From the NCBI RefSeq assembly GCF_022808955.1, contig NZ_JAKZEY010000005.1, positions 1 to 47,894 on the forward strand: a stretch of 47,894 nucleotides of DNA. Direction: 5' to 3'. This document shows, in pieces, positions 9,270-18,368 of the stretch. Both the position numbers and the translations under genes were made by a program. Within the stretch, counting starts at the first letter, position 1, and each line of letters opens with the position of its first letter. The DNA comes from Anaerococcus sp. AGMB09787 (GTDB lineage Bacteria; Bacillota; Clostridia; Tissierellales; Peptoniphilaceae). The notes under the pieces are model-generated. The model saw only the letters and a program-made list of their open reading frames with translations, was not told where the DNA came from and made no database searches.

Positions 9270-10117
9270 GACCATCTATCCTTTTCTCTATGTTTCTTAA
9301 CTAATATGTAATCATCATCTTTCATCTTTTCATAAAGGCTCTCTACCATATAAACTGACCTATGTTGACCACCAGTACAACCTATGCCTATAGTGAGCAT
9401 ATCCTTGCCTGAATTAATATAGTCAGGAATCAAACCTGTTATAAGGCAATATATAGTATCCATAAAGGTGTGGGACTTATCAAATGAATCTAAATATTCC
9501 TTTAGACTCTTATCTGTTCCATTTAAGTGTTTAAATTCTTCTATATAGTAGGGATTAGGAAGAAATCTTGTATCGAAGACAAAATCAAAATTATCTGATA
9601 AGCCGTATTTGTAGCCAAATGAGACTAGATTTATAATCATCATGTCCTTTTTGCCAGAAAAATCTGCCAATATTTTCTTTAGGTCAGCTGACTTAAAATC
9701 AGAAGTGTCAATTACTTTATCAGCCATGGCTTCTATGGGAATAAATAGGTCCTTTTCTCTCTCTATTCCTTCCTCTACATTTCCAAAGGATCCCAAGGGA
9801 TGAGGCCTTCTAAGTTCGTTATACCTTTTTAGAATGACCTCATCATTTGAGTATAAATAAATAATCTCAGTTTCTGTATTTATCTCTTTTACAGCCTCAA
9901 GAGACTTATATAATTCGTCTGAATTAAGAGTAGACCTAAAATCAATTACAACTGCCATTTGCTCGATTGGGTTTGCCTGGTTGGTATTTAGCTCAATAAA
10001 TTTTTCTATGAGGTAGGCTGGGACATTATCCATGGCATAGTAGCCCATATCCTCATAGGCCCTAAGGGCAGTTGTCTTGCCTGAGCCACTTAGGCCGGTA
10101 ATAATTTTAAGTTTCAT
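9266..10117 (-). CDS. rapZ: RNase adapter/nucleotide-binding protein RapZ (YvcJ)
   Basis: P-loop protein of the RapZ/YvcJ family. In E. coli it guides RNase E to the GlmZ sRNA; in B. subtilis YvcJ binds and hydrolyses GTP and affects competence. The Walker A GLSGSGKTTA opens the protein, and the family hallmarks ELRRPHPLG, DTRFLPNPYY and IGCTGGQHRSVYMVE follow. Length of 283 aa is normal. The start overlaps the murB stop by one base (TAATG) and its own stop overlaps the downstream phosphatase. RNase E is not expected in this lineage, so the role is more likely YvcJ-like or tied to amino-sugar/cell-wall control, consistent with the neighbouring murB. Confidence 0.93.
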   Translation of the reverse strand: MKLKIITGLSGSGKTTALRAYEDMGYYAMDNVPAYLIEKFIELNTNQANPIEQMAVVIDFRSTLNSDELYKSLEAVKEINTETEIIYLYSNDEVILKRYNELRRPHPLGSFGNVEEGIEREKDLFIPIEAMADKVIDTSDFKSADLKKILADFSGKKDMMIINLVSFGYKYGLSDNFDFVFDTRFLPNPYYIEEFKHLNGTDKSLKEYLDSFDKSHTFMDTIYCLITGLIPDYINSGKDMLTIGIGCTGGQHRSVYMVESLYEKMKDDDYILVKKHREKDRWS

Positions 10118-11019
10118 TATAAATCTCCAATTAACTTAACTTCTCTCTCTAGGGTAAAACCTGTCTTTTCCTTAACTATGGCCTTGACTTCATTTATAAA
10201 GTCTAGCATCTCCCTACAGGTTGCATTACCAGCATTTATCAAGAAGCCACAGTGCTTTTCACTAACTTGGCAATCTCCTACCCTATAGCCCCTTAGACCA
10301 CATTCATCAATCAACTTTGATGCATAAGAGCCTTCTGGTCTCTTGAAGGTTGAACCAGCGGACTTCTTATCTAGGGGTTGCTTGGATTCTCGTCTGTGGG
10401 TGAAGTCCTCATATTTAGCCTTAATTTCTTCAGGATCACCTTCTCTTAACTCAAAAGTAGCCGATGATACTATCAGGTCTTCTTCAAAAATTCTTGAGTG
10501 TCTGTAAGAAAAATGCATATCTTCATTATTAAACTCATGTACATTTCCTTCAATATCTATGGCCCTCACACTTACTAAAATATCCTTAATCTCTCCACCA
10601 TAGGCTCCTGCATTCATAGCGACCCCTCCTCCAATGGATCCAGGGATTCCTGATATTTCTTCCATGCCTGTAAGGGACTCTTTGATAGATGCAAGAGCTG
10701 CATCCTTTAGGGCTGTTCCTGATAAAGCTCTCAGGCTCTTGCCTTCGATCTTAATATCAGAATAATTATCAGCCAAAACAACTACAGCTCCCCTTATTCC
10801 CTTATCAGAGATTAAGAGGTTTGAGCCTCGTCCTATAATTGTCGTAGGGATATTATTCTCTGAATTTATTTTTAAGACTTCAATAAGTTCTTCTTCTGTG
10901 GTTGGTTTTATCAAAACATCTGCCTTGCCACCTATGCCAAAGCTTGTATAGTCTTTTAAATAGGCGTCATAAGATATATCTTTTAAGCCAGAATTTGCGT
11001 AAATATTTTTATAATCCAT
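10117..11019 (-). CDS. murB: UDP-N-acetylenolpyruvoylglucosamine reductase
   Basis: NADPH- and FAD-dependent reduction of UDP-GlcNAc-enolpyruvate to UDP-MurNAc in peptidoglycan synthesis. FAD-binding YTSFGIGGKADVLI, GRGSNLL and GIPGSIGGGVAMNAGAYGGE are intact. SAGSTFKRPEG contains the proton-donating Ser, and a conserved Glu lies in FTLEREVKL near the end. The ATG ending at 11019 gives 300 aa and has AGGAG at ideal spacing. An upstream in-frame extension of 17 codons has no RBS and runs through the predicted promoter, so it is rejected. First gene of the long minus-strand cluster down to rlmD. Confidence 0.95.
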   Translation of the reverse strand: MDYKNIYANSGLKDISYDAYLKDYTSFGIGGKADVLIKPTTEEELIEVLKINSENNIPTTIIGRGSNLLISDKGIRGAVVVLADNYSDIKIEGKSLRALSGTALKDAALASIKESLTGMEEISGIPGSIGGGVAMNAGAYGGEIKDILVSVRAIDIEGNVHEFNNEDMHFSYRHSRIFEEDLIVSSATFELREGDPEEIKAKYEDFTHRRESKQPLDKKSAGSTFKRPEGSYASKLIDECGLRGYRVGDCQVSEKHCGFLINAGNATCREMLDFINEVKAIVKEKTGFTLEREVKLIGDL

Positions 11020-11041
11020 ATCTGCTCCTATTTTTTTTCCT

Positions 11042-11070
11042 AATATAACTATACTCGAACTTCCATCCAA
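11042..11070 (-). promoter_or_regulatory. predicted promoter of the murB-rlmD cluster
   Basis: Minus strand: TTGGAT, 17-nt spacer, TATATT, about 20 nt upstream of the murB start. The predicted transcript start near 11035 leaves a leader of about 16 nt containing the AGGAG ribosome binding site. No other good promoter was seen further down the cluster, where genes abut or overlap. Confidence 0.45.
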
Positions 11071-11106
11071 TAACTATTGTCTAAAAATAGCCCTTTAAGA
11101 AAAAAT

Positions 11107-11135
11107 TTGTAATTTGGTGGAAACTTTGGTAAAAT
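11107..11135 (+). promoter_or_regulatory. predicted rpmB promoter
   Basis: TTGTAA, 17-nt spacer, TAAAAT, 30 nt upstream of the rpmB ATG. The -35 hexamer and spacing are the same as in the rpsT promoter in this window, another single-gene ribosomal protein unit. It is back to back with the murB promoter. Confidence 0.45.
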
Positions 11136-11165
11136 AATAAAGATAAATGATGAGGAGGTGGAAAT

Positions 11166-11354
11166 ATGGCAAGAACATGTGATATCTGCGGCAAGGGAAC
11201 AAAATCAGGCAAAAATGTTACATTCTCTCACAGACAAATTAACAGAAAATTTAAGGCTAACGTTCATAAAATCAAAGCTGTAGTTGACGGAAGTCCTAAA
11301 ACAATCAACGTTTGTACTAAATGCTTAAAAAGCGGTAAAGTAGAAAAAGCTTAA
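11166..11354 (+). CDS. rpmB: 50S ribosomal protein L28 (zinc-ribbon, four-cysteine form)
   Basis: Structural protein of the large ribosomal subunit, 62 aa. It keeps both cysteine pairs (CDICG at the N-terminus and CTKC near the C-terminus), so it is the zinc-binding C+ form rather than the zinc-free paralogue some bacteria use under zinc starvation. RBS GAGGAGG lies 6-7 nt before the ATG. It is a single-gene unit between its own promoter and a strong intrinsic terminator. Confidence 0.96.
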   Translation: MARTCDICGKGTKSGKNVTFSHRQINRKFKANVHKIKAVVDGSPKTINVCTKCLKSGKVEKA

Positions 11355-11372
11355 TAAAAAATATTTTATAGA

Positions 11373-11401
11373 AACTGCCGACTAATCGGCAGTTATTTTT
11401 T
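11373..11401 (+). terminator. rpmB intrinsic terminator
   Basis: Perfect 9-bp stem AACTGCCGA/TCGGCAGTT with a CTAA loop, followed by ATTTTTTT. Lies 18 nt after the rpmB stop. Confidence 0.92.
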
Positions 11402-11519
11402 ACCTTTCTTTAATTTACTTAGAGATTAGTAACCATAGTAATTTATAAATACAAGCTGCTCTTGTAAAATGTAGATCAATATATAGTGATAATTTCTTAT
11501 TTATAAAGGAGACCTAGGT

Positions 11520-11719
11520 ATGAATAGAAAAGTTGAATATATCTTATTGAAAGTAATTTTAATTATAATAGCCTTGTGGATATTTTTAATCCAAGTCAAG
11601 TCTTTGCAGGATATGGATATGACCTAGCTATTGATGGAATAGTTGTATGTAGGGGCTTAGCTCTTACTTCTGCCTTATATATTGCTTCAACTTTGATAGA
11701 TAATATCGCTAAAAATTAA
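11520..11719 (+). pseudogene. frameshifted small two-helix membrane protein
   Basis: An ATG with RBS AAAGGAG opens MNRKVEYILLKVILIIIALW, a hydrophobic helix, but the frame stops after 35 codons. The overlapping -1 frame continues smoothly from the T5 run near 11582-11586 (NPSQVFAGYGYDLAIDGI) into a second hydrophobic segment (LALTSALYIASTLIDNIA), ending at TAA 11717-11719. Adding one T (or removing two) in the T run restores a protein of about 66 aa with two membrane segments. It could be a recent mutation, a sequencing error in a homopolymer, or programmed slippage. I do not recognise the family. It sits alone between two terminators. Confidence 0.55.
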
Positions 11720-11753
11720 AATTTAATGATAAACTATCAGCTAAGCCAAATAC

Positions 11754-11786
11754 AAAAAACCTTCCTAGCAAAGTCGCCGGGAAGGT
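11754..11786 (-). terminator. rpsU intrinsic terminator
   Basis: Minus strand stem ACCTTCC/GGAAGGT with a 14-nt loop followed by TTTTTT, just after the rpsU stop. It ends the HIT-rpsU transcript. Confidence 0.88.
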
Positions 11787-11793
11787 CTTTAAA

Positions 11794-11976
11794 TTATTTA
11801 TTTTTTCTGTTTTTTCTTTTAGCAGCGTCATTTTTCTTTTTTCTTATAACGCTTGGTTTTTCGTAGTGTTCTCTTCTTCTGTATTCAGAAAGTACACCGG
11901 ATCTTGCGCATTGTCTTTTGAATCTTTTGATTGCACTATCGATTGATTCGTTTTCTCCAACTTTAATCTCTGTCAT
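11794..11976 (-). CDS. rpsU: 30S ribosomal protein S21
   Basis: Small-subunit protein that helps initiation through the mRNA-rRNA region of the 30S platform. The 60-aa sequence has the typical [20 protein letters not shown] core, the [16 protein letters not shown] block and a very basic tail. It is 36 nt downstream of the HIT gene with a GAGGGGGG-type ribosome binding site. In Bacillus and Clostridium rpsU is often found near dnaJ/mtaB, as here. Confidence 0.96.
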   Translation of the reverse strand: MTEIKVGENESIDSAIKRFKRQCARSGVLSEYRRREHYEKPSVIRKKKNDAAKRKNRKNK

Positions 11977-12012
11977 CTCTATCCCCCCTCTCGTATTCGC
12001 ACACTTCTCTTA

Positions 12013-12354
12013 TCAGCCTGGTGGCCACTTAAAGCCTCTGCCACCTAATACATGAAAATGCAAATGGGGAACAGATTGGCCTGCTTTTTCTCCAACGTTA
12101 GATACTACTCTATAACCTTCTTCTGAAAGTCCCTTGTCTTCTGCTAGTTTTTTAATTACCTTAAAAATCTTACCAACAAGGTCATAGTCGCTACCGTCAA
12201 GCTCGGCTATACTTTGTATGTGCTTTTTTGGTATTACAAGAAAATGGATAGGTGCTTGTGGATCTAAATCATTAAATGCAATAACATCTTCGTCTTCGTA
12301 GATTATATCTGATGGTATATCTTTGTTTATAATCTTACAAAATACACAATCCAT
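12013..12354 (-). CDS. HIT family nucleotide-binding protein (HINT type)
   Basis: Histidine-triad hydrolase of the HINT/YcfF class, usually acting on purine nucleoside phosphoramidates. It has the N-terminal DCVFCKIINKDIPS with a Cys pair, DLDPQAPIHFLVIPKKHI, and the triad HLHFHVLGG near the end. Length of 113 aa is standard. Co-transcribed with rpsU from a promoter immediately upstream. No physiological substrate can be inferred. Confidence 0.92.
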   Translation of the reverse strand: MDCVFCKIINKDIPSDIIYEDEDVIAFNDLDPQAPIHFLVIPKKHIQSIAELDGSDYDLVGKIFKVIKKLAEDKGLSEEGYRVVSNVGEKAGQSVPHLHFHVLGGRGFKWPPG

Positions 12355-12375
12355 ACTTCACCCCCATTGCTATAT

Positions 12376-12404
12376 ATAATACCACAAAATACATCTTTGG
12401 TAAA
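12376..12404 (-). promoter_or_regulatory. predicted promoter of HIT-rpsU
   Basis: Minus strand TTTACC, 17-nt spacer, TATTAT (preceded by TGG), placing the start about 14 nt before the HIT ATG. It lies in the 66-nt gap after mtaB. No terminator was seen between mtaB and this promoter, so read-through from the heat-shock operon is possible. Confidence 0.5.
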
Positions 12405-12420
12405 GGAAAAATTTTAAAAA

Positions 12421-13719
12421 CTAAACAAGTTTTCCTATTAATTCTTCCCCTAGTGTATCAATTATTCTTACATCTCTTATTTCATTACTTAAAACTTGAT
12501 CTTGGGTATTAACCCTAAGGTAGTTAGTAGAATAGCCTGACTTATAGCCTTCCAGGTCTGATTTTCCCTCAAATAAAACTGATAGGGTCTTTCCAACTTG
12601 CTTATCTAAGAAGTCTTTTTTGTTGGCTTCCTCTATTTGCTCTAGGTCCTTTAGCCTTTGCTTTTTGACATTACCATCTACTTGACCAGTCATCTTGCTC
12701 GCCCTGGTGCCTTCTCTTTTTGAATATTTAAAGAGGTGGGTCTTAGAAAACTTGATGTCCTTAACAAATTCTACAGTTTCCCTATGGTCTTCATCAGTTT
12801 CTGTAGGAAAGCCTACTATAATATCTGTAGTTATTCCTGCATTTGGGAATACTTCTCTTATTAGGTCGACTTTTTCCTTGTAGGTTGATGTGTCATATTT
12901 ACGGTTCATGGCCTTTAGGACCTTATCTGAGCCTGATTGAAGGGATAGGTGGAAGTGGTCACAGGCCTTGCCTGTAGCCTTCATTCTCTCTAGAAAGTCC
13001 CTAGTAATATGCCTTGGCTCCATTGATGATAGTCTAATTCTTTCTATTCCATCAACCTTTGCTACTTCTTCTATAACATTGATTAGTGATAGGTCCTCAT
13101 CCATAAAGTCAAGTCCATAGGATGCTACATGGATACCAGTAAGGACTATTTCCTTAAAGCCATTTTGGGCAAGTCTCTTTGATTCTTCTATAATGGATGC
13201 CATATCCCTGCTAACTACATTGCCCCTAGCATAGGGAATTAGGCAGTAGGAGCAATACATATTGCAGCCATCTTGGATTTTCATATAGGCCCTAGTCATT
13301 TCTGATTGGTTTGATATTTGAAGGTCCTCTATTTCCTTGCTATCGCTAACTTCTACGAACTTGTCTATATGGTCTTTGTTAGCTAGCATCTCCTCACAAA
13401 GCTCTACTACTTCTTCCTTATTTCTTGACCCTAGGACTATATCTACTCCTTCTATCTCGGATACTTCTTCTGGTTTTACCTGGCTATAGCAGCCCATAAC
13501 AGCGATTATTGCATCAGGGTTATTTTTCCTTGCCCTTGATATCATCTGCCTTGACTTCCTATCGGACATATTGGTTACAGTACAGGTATTTATTACATAA
13601 ATATCTGCACCGTCTTGCTCTTTGGTAAAGCCCCTATCCTTGAATATTTCTTCGACTGCTTCGCTCTCATACTGGTTTACCTTGCAGCCTAGGGTTATTA
13701 TGTTAAATGTTTTACTCAT
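12421..13719 (-). CDS. mtaB: tRNA t6A37 methylthiotransferase MtaB
   Basis: Radical-SAM methylthiotransferase that converts t6A37 to ms2t6A in ANN-decoding tRNAs. UPF0004 N-terminal domain (TLGCKVNQYESE, with NTCTVT and MGCYSQ supplying the auxiliary-cluster cysteines), then the radical-SAM CxxxCxxC in GCNMYCSYCLIPYARG, and a short C-terminal TRAM-like region. Length 432 aa. CKVNQ and IPYARG are typical of MtaB rather than MiaB or RimO. It overlaps the dnaJ stop by one base. In Bacillus, prmA and rsmE separate dnaJ from mtaB; they are absent here. Confidence 0.92.
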   Translation of the reverse strand: MSKTFNIITLGCKVNQYESEAVEEIFKDRGFTKEQDGADIYVINTCTVTNMSDRKSRQMISRARKNNPDAIIAVMGCYSQVKPEEVSEIEGVDIVLGSRNKEEVVELCEEMLANKDHIDKFVEVSDSKEIEDLQISNQSEMTRAYMKIQDGCNMYCSYCLIPYARGNVVSRDMASIIEESKRLAQNGFKEIVLTGIHVASYGLDFMDEDLSLINVIEEVAKVDGIERIRLSSMEPRHITRDFLERMKATGKACDHFHLSLQSGSDKVLKAMNRKYDTSTYKEKVDLIREVFPNAGITTDIIVGFPTETDEDHRETVEFVKDIKFSKTHLFKYSKREGTRASKMTGQVDGNVKKQRLKDLEQIEEANKKDFLDKQVGKTLSVLFEGKSDLEGYKSGYSTNYLRVNTQDQVLSNEIRDVRIIDTLGEELIGKLV

Positions 13720-14843
13720 TAATCAAAAAAGTCCTTTACTTTATCAAAGAAAGATTTCTCTTCCTTTACTTTTTTTCCACTTACTTTTGCATAAGCCTCA
13801 AGGGCTTCTTTTTCTTCCTTGGTTAACTTGGTTGGAGTAAGGATTTTGACATAAAAGTCCAGATTTCCCTTTCTCTTATTCCTACCATCCTCTATACCCT
13901 CTCCCTTTAGGGTAAACTTAGTACCTGTTTGGGTACCCTTTGGTATATCGAACTTTACAGTTTCCTTTAGGGTTGGGACCTCTATTTCGCCACCTAGGGC
14001 AGCAGTTGTAAAGGAGATAGGCATTTCATAATAAATATCTAGGCCATTTCTCTTAAAGATTTCATGGTCAGCTACATTTAATACTAGGTATAAGTCTCCA
14101 TAAGGGCCTCCATTTTCTCCAACGTGTCCCTTACCACTTACCCTAATTACGTTGTTATTCTCAACTCCTGATGGGACGGTTACTTCTATTGTTTCGTTCT
14201 TAAATTCCTTGCCAGATCCATGACAGTTCTCGCAAGGCTCTTCTATAATTTCTCCACTACCCCCACACTTATCGCAAGTTACAGTCCTTGACATAGTACC
14301 AAAGGCTGTATGGGATACTTCATTGATTACCCCACTACCATTACACTTATCACAGGTGTGGACCTTGGATGGATCTTCTGATCCCTTGCCCTCGCAGACA
14401 TGACATTCTACTTCTCTTCTAACTTGGACTTCTTTTTTGGTGCCAAAGGCTGCCTCATGGAAAGATATTTTAATTATCTTTTGGATGTCATCTCCCTTAA
14501 TAGGTCTTTTTGCCCTACGGGTTGATTGAGATGAGAATCCTGTTCCGAAGATATCTCCAAAGATATCTCCAAAGATATCTCCAAAACCTCCACTAAAGTC
14601 ATGGCTAAAGCCACCTCCACCATTGGTAAAGGCAGCCTCCCGATACCTATCATATTGGTTTCTTTTCTTATCATCAGAGAGAATTTCGTAGGCTAAAGAT
14701 GCCTCCTCAAATTTTTCGCTAGCTTTTTCATCATCAGGATTTAGGTCTGGATGGTATTTTTTGGCTAATTTTCTATATTGTTTTTTTATTTCATCTTTTG
14801 ATGCTGATTTACTTACACCAAGGACTTCATAAGGATCTCTCAT
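13719..14843 (-). CDS. dnaJ: Chaperone DnaJ
   Basis: Hsp40 co-chaperone stimulating DnaK ATPase. J domain 1-70 with KYHPD, a Gly/Phe linker, four zinc-finger motifs ([32 protein letters not shown]) and two C-terminal substrate-binding domains; 374 aa. The G/F linker contains GDIF three times in a row, encoded by a 12-bp tandem repeat. A hairpin lies between dnaK and this gene, which may set the DnaK:DnaJ ratio. Fourth gene of the HrcA-controlled operon. Confidence 0.96.
   Translation of the reverse strand: MRDPYEVLGVSKSASKDEIKKQYRKLAKKYHPDLNPDDEKASEKFEEASLAYEILSDDKKRNQYDRYREAAFTNGGGGFSHDFSGGFGDIFGDIFGDIFGTGFSSQSTRRAKRPIKGDDIQKIIKISFHEAAFGTKKEVQVRREVECHVCEGKGSEDPSKVHTCDKCNGSGVINEVSHTAFGTMSRTVTCDKCGGSGEIIEEPCENCHGSGKEFKNETIEVTVPSGVENNNVIRVSGKGHVGENGGPYGDLYLVLNVADHEIFKRNGLDIYYEMPISFTTAALGGEIEVPTLKETVKFDIPKGTQTGTKFTLKGEGIEDGRNKRKGNLDFYVKILTPTKLTKEEKEALEAYAKVSGKKVKEEKSFFDKVKDFFD
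14548..14582 (-). repeat. 12-bp tandem repeat in the dnaJ G/F linker
   Basis: Three consecutive copies of the plus-strand unit AAAGATATCTCC (first copy lacking one A) encode the repeated tetrapeptide GDIF. Copy-number change would keep frame and only alter linker length. Confidence 0.8.
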
Positions 14844-14860
14844 TTTTCCTCCCTACCATT

Positions 14861-14889
14861 AAAAGAGGCTATTCCTCTTCGAAATAGCC
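14861..14889 (-). terminator. hairpin between dnaK and dnaJ
   Basis: Minus strand stem GGCTATT/AATAGCC with a 9-nt loop followed by TCTTTT. The U-tract is short and interrupted, so partial termination or 3'-end stabilisation of the dnaK mRNA is likelier than full termination, since dnaJ has no obvious promoter of its own. Confidence 0.5.
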
Positions 14890-14945
14890 CCCTAATTTTT
14901 TAAAAATTATACTCTTTTATCTAAATACTTTCAATTGCTAATATC

Positions 14946-16760
14946 TTATTCTTCATCATCATCGATTACTTCATAGTCAGCATCGACTACATCATCATCG
15001 TTGTTGGCTGATTGATCTTGAGCACCTTGGCTAGCTTGATACATTTTTTCGCTCATTGAGTAGATCTTTTGAGTTACTTCATCTGTTAGAGCTTTAATTT
15101 TTTCTATATCATCCGTCTTGGTAGCTTCTTCAAGTTCGTTGATTTTTGCTTCGATCTCGTCTTTTTCAGCTCCTTCAAGCTTAGCATCTTCTATAGTCTT
15201 TCTTGCTTGATAAATTAGGTTCTCAGCGTTATTTTTAGCGTCTATGCCTTCTTTTTTCTTCTTATCTTCTTCAGCATATTTTTCTGCTTCTTTTACCTTT
15301 TTATCAATTTCATCTTCGCTTAGGTTAGATGATGATGTTATTGTAATTTTTTGTTCTTTTCCACTACCTTGGTCTTTGGCAGTTACATTTACAATACCGT
15401 TGGCATCTATATCAAAGGTAACTTCGATTTGTGGTACTCCACGTCTTGCTGCAGGGATTCCTGTTAATTGGAACCTACCTAGGGTAGTGTTATCTGCTGC
15501 CATCTCACGTTCACCTTGGACAACGTGGATATCTACTTCTGTTTGTCCATCTGCTGCTGTTGTGAAGACTTGGGATTTCTTTGTTGGTATTGTTGTATTT
15601 CTTTCGATTAGTTTTGTAGCAACTCCACCTAGGGTTTCAATTCCTAGTGATAATGGTGTTACATCTAGTAATAATAGGTCTTTTACATCTCCTGATAGCA
15701 CACCACCTTGGATAGCTGCACCTAGGGCAACTGATTCATCTGGGTTGATGTCCTTTTGTGGGTCCTTGCTAATGATGTTTTTAACCATTTGTTGAACTGC
15801 TGGGATTCTTGTAGATCCACCTACTAATAGGACTTTTTCTATATCACTTGCGGCAAGTCCTGCATCTCTTAGGGCATCTTCTACTGGTTTTCTTGTTTCT
15901 TCTACTAGGTGTTTGGTTAGTTCATCAAATTTTGCCCTTGAGATACTTTCTTCCATGTGGACAGGTTGACCGTCTACTGCTGTTATAAATGGAAGAGATA
16001 CGCTTGTTGTTAGAGTTGATGATAACTCTTTCTTAGCCTTTTCAGCTGCATCCTTTAGTCTTTGCATAGCTGTAAGGTCTTTAGTTAAGTCTACACCATT
16101 TGATTTTTTGAATTCGTCAGCTAGGTATTTTACGATTTCGTTATCGAAGTCATCTCCACCTAGTTTGTTATTTCCTCTTGTAGCGAGTACCTCAAATACT
16201 CCGTCTCCTACTTCTAGTATTGATACGTCGAAGGTACCACCACCAAGGTCGTATACCATAATTTTAGCTTGGTCAGTTTCTTTATCCATACCATAAGCAA
16301 GGGCTGCTGCAGTTGGCTCGTTTATGATTCTATCAACCTTAAGTCCTGCTATTTGTCCAGCGTCCTTGGTTGCTTGTCTTTGAGCATCTGTAAAGTAAGC
16401 AGGTACTGTAATTACTGCGTTAGTTACCTTGTCATTTAGGTAGCTTTCAGCATCTGATTTTAGTTTTTGAAGAATCATTGCTGATATTTCTTCAGGTGTA
16501 TATGTTTTGCCATCTATTTCAGCAGTTTTCCAATCAGTACCCATTTCTCTTTTTACTGATGTGATTGTTCTATCTGGGTTTGTGATTGCTTGTCTCTTTG
16601 CAGTTTCACCAACAAGTCTTTCTCCGTCTTTTGAGAAGGCTACTATTGATGGTGTAGTTCTGTTTCCTTCACTGTTAGGAATTATAGTTGCGCTACCACC
16701 TTCCATAACAGCTACTGCAGAGTTTGTTGTTCCTAAGTCAATTCCTATTATTTTTGCCAT
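14946..16760 (-). CDS. dnaK: Chaperone DnaK (Hsp70)
   Basis: ATP-driven chaperone. Nucleotide-binding domain about 1-380 ([14 protein letters not shown], the [12 protein letters not shown] and [10 protein letters not shown] phosphate motifs, [12 protein letters not shown]), then the linker [15 protein letters not shown], substrate-binding beta domain and helical lid. The acidic tail ends [14 protein letters not shown]. Length 604 aa is normal for Gram-positives, which lack the extra N-domain loop of E. coli DnaK. 14 nt after grpE. Confidence 0.97.
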   Translation of the reverse strand: MAKIIGIDLGTTNSAVAVMEGGSATIIPNSEGNRTTPSIVAFSKDGERLVGETAKRQAITNPDRTITSVKREMGTDWKTAEIDGKTYTPEEISAMILQKLKSDAESYLNDKVTNAVITVPAYFTDAQRQATKDAGQIAGLKVDRIINEPTAAALAYGMDKETDQAKIMVYDLGGGTFDVSILEVGDGVFEVLATRGNNKLGGDDFDNEIVKYLADEFKKSNGVDLTKDLTAMQRLKDAAEKAKKELSSTLTTSVSLPFITAVDGQPVHMEESISRAKFDELTKHLVEETRKPVEDALRDAGLAASDIEKVLLVGGSTRIPAVQQMVKNIISKDPQKDINPDESVALGAAIQGGVLSGDVKDLLLLDVTPLSLGIETLGGVATKLIERNTTIPTKKSQVFTTAADGQTEVDIHVVQGEREMAADNTTLGRFQLTGIPAARRGVPQIEVTFDIDANGIVNVTAKDQGSGKEQKITITSSSNLSEDEIDKKVKEAEKYAEEDKKKKEGIDAKNNAENLIYQARKTIEDAKLEGAEKDEIEAKINELEEATKTDDIEKIKALTDEVTQKIYSMSEKMYQASQGAQDQSANNDDDVVDADYEVIDDDEE

Positions 16761-16774
16761 ATATTATCTTCCTC

Positions 16775-17329
16775 CTATTTTGCTACCTTGACCATAGCTG
16801 GTCTAAGTACTCTTCCATTTAGTGTATAACCCTTTTGGAAGGTTTCTATTATATAATTACTTTCCACAGTGTCGCTTTCCTCAGCTAGGACAGCTTGGTG
16901 GAAATTGTGATCAAATTCAACTCCGTCTGATTCAATCTCCTCTAGTCCTTCGTTTTGTAAAATCTTAATCAGTTCGTCACGAGTCATCATTACTCCTTTA
17001 ACGAAAGGATCTTCGCTATCAGCCTTATCTAGGGCCCTATCGAGATTATCCAAAACAGAAAGTAATTTTTCTATTAGGGAACTTGAAGCAAACTTCTTAA
17101 AGTCTTCCTTTTGACTTTCTTCCCTTTTTTTGTAGTTAGTAAAGTCTGCTAAAAGTCTTTGATACCTATCCTTATAGTCGTTCTCTGTATCTTCCTTCTT
17201 CTCTTCCTTAAGATCTTCACTTGCCTCATCTTCTTCATCGACAAGCTCAGCTTCTATAAAGTCTTCTTCATTTTCCTCTGGTTCTTCTATATTTTCATCC
17301 TTTTTGATATCATCAGCCAAATCATTCAC
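16775..17329 (-). CDS. grpE: Nucleotide exchange factor GrpE
   Basis: Releases ADP from DnaK. The 184-aa protein has a very acidic N-terminal tail (EEPEENEEDFIEAELVDEED), a long coiled-coil helix (YKDRYQRLLADFTNYKKR) and the beta-wing signature DGVEFDHNFHQAVLAEES with GYTLNGRVLRPAMVKVAK. It starts 6 nt after the hrcA stop, with a RBS overlapping the hrcA end. Confidence 0.95.
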   Translation of the reverse strand: MNDLADDIKKDENIEEPEENEEDFIEAELVDEEDEASEDLKEEKKEDTENDYKDRYQRLLADFTNYKKREESQKEDFKKFASSSLIEKLLSVLDNLDRALDKADSEDPFVKGVMMTRDELIKILQNEGLEEIESDGVEFDHNFHQAVLAEESDTVESNYIIETFQKGYTLNGRVLRPAMVKVAK

Positions 17330-17335
17330 CTTCCT

Positions 17336-18352
17336 TTATTCGCTTAATAAATCAGAAATCAGTTTAATGTTTCCTATAACCTCCCTGTAATTAATCCTTG
17401 TTAGACCAACTACTCCAATCTTGCCAACTGTGTATTTATCAATGGCAAAGTAGGAAGTTATAATAGTATTCTCTTTAAATTGATCGAGAGGATTTTCCTC
17501 TCCTATAGTGATGACTAGGCTCTTATCTTCTAAATCATCTGATAGCAAATCCCTTATCATTTCCTTGCTATCAAAAAGTTTAATAAATTCTTTAGCCTTT
17601 GTTAAATCATCAAACTCTTTAAAATTGAAAATATTACCAATTCCTTCGATTTTGACATTTCTATTTAACTCATCTTTAGAATTATTTTTAATTCTCACGA
17701 AAAGCTTATCTAAAAATACATATAAGTTATTGTTAATACTAGATTTTACCTTATCTATTTTCTCAGATAAGTCAGCTACATCTTCTCCTATTAAGTTCTT
17801 CTTGATAAAGATATTTAACCTAGAGAGTATGTCATCATCAATGGGACTTTCAAGCCCTATAGTTTCATTCATAATATCAGAATTGTCAAAGACTACTATA
17901 AGTAAGACCCTATAATCGCTTATCTTCATAAGTTCGATATTTAGGATTTTTTTGACATCCTTCTTCAATGTAACTGATACCGCAGTTAGATTAGTAATCG
18001 CTGCCAAAATTTTTGTCGCAGTCTCAACGATATCACTAGTATTGTGACTTTCCTTGCCAAGCATCTTCCTGATGCTATCAACTTTAGCTTCAGTTTCTGC
18101 TACAATCATTTCGTTCTCCAAAAGATAATTTACAAAATACCTGTAACCCTTATCTGATGGGAGTCTACCTGATGATGTATGAGCTTTCTTAAGTAAGCCA
18201 CTTTTTTCAAGGCTACTCATATCATTTCTAATTGTAGCAGGCGATACGTCAAAGGAGTAATCACTAGCTAAGCTCTTGGAACCTACTGGATCTCCTTCTA
18301 AAATATATGAGTTTATGATAGAAAAAAGTATTTGTAATCTTCTATCTTTCAA
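17336..18352 (-). CDS. hrcA: Heat-inducible transcription repressor HrcA
   Basis: Repressor that binds CIRCE operators and is kept active by GroEL in well-studied species. N-terminal winged helix (RRLQILFSIINSYI, VSPATIRNDMSSLEKSGLL), the GRLPSDKGYRYFV hallmark, a GAF-like middle domain and the C-terminal KIGVVGLTRINYREVIGNI; 338 aa. It is the first gene of its operon and lies directly behind a CIRCE element, so autoregulation is expected. Confidence 0.95.
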   Translation of the reverse strand: MKDRRLQILFSIINSYILEGDPVGSKSLASDYSFDVSPATIRNDMSSLEKSGLLKKAHTSSGRLPSDKGYRYFVNYLLENEMIVAETEAKVDSIRKMLGKESHNTSDIVETATKILAAITNLTAVSVTLKKDVKKILNIELMKISDYRVLLIVVFDNSDIMNETIGLESPIDDDILSRLNIFIKKNLIGEDVADLSEKIDKVKSSINNNLYVFLDKLFVRIKNNSKDELNRNVKIEGIGNIFNFKEFDDLTKAKEFIKLFDSKEMIRDLLSDDLEDKSLVITIGEENPLDQFKENTIITSYFAIDKYTVGKIGVVGLTRINYREVIGNIKLISDLLSE

Positions 18353-18368
18353 AGCTCCTCACCTCTTC

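Noticed and set aside
11450-11466. TACAAG-CTGCT-CTTGTA hairpin near 11.45 kb, with a similar AAGCTACTCTTGTA at the left edge, as a repeat family
   Set aside because: Only two loosely similar copies, short stem and no T-run; could be chance in AT-rich DNA.
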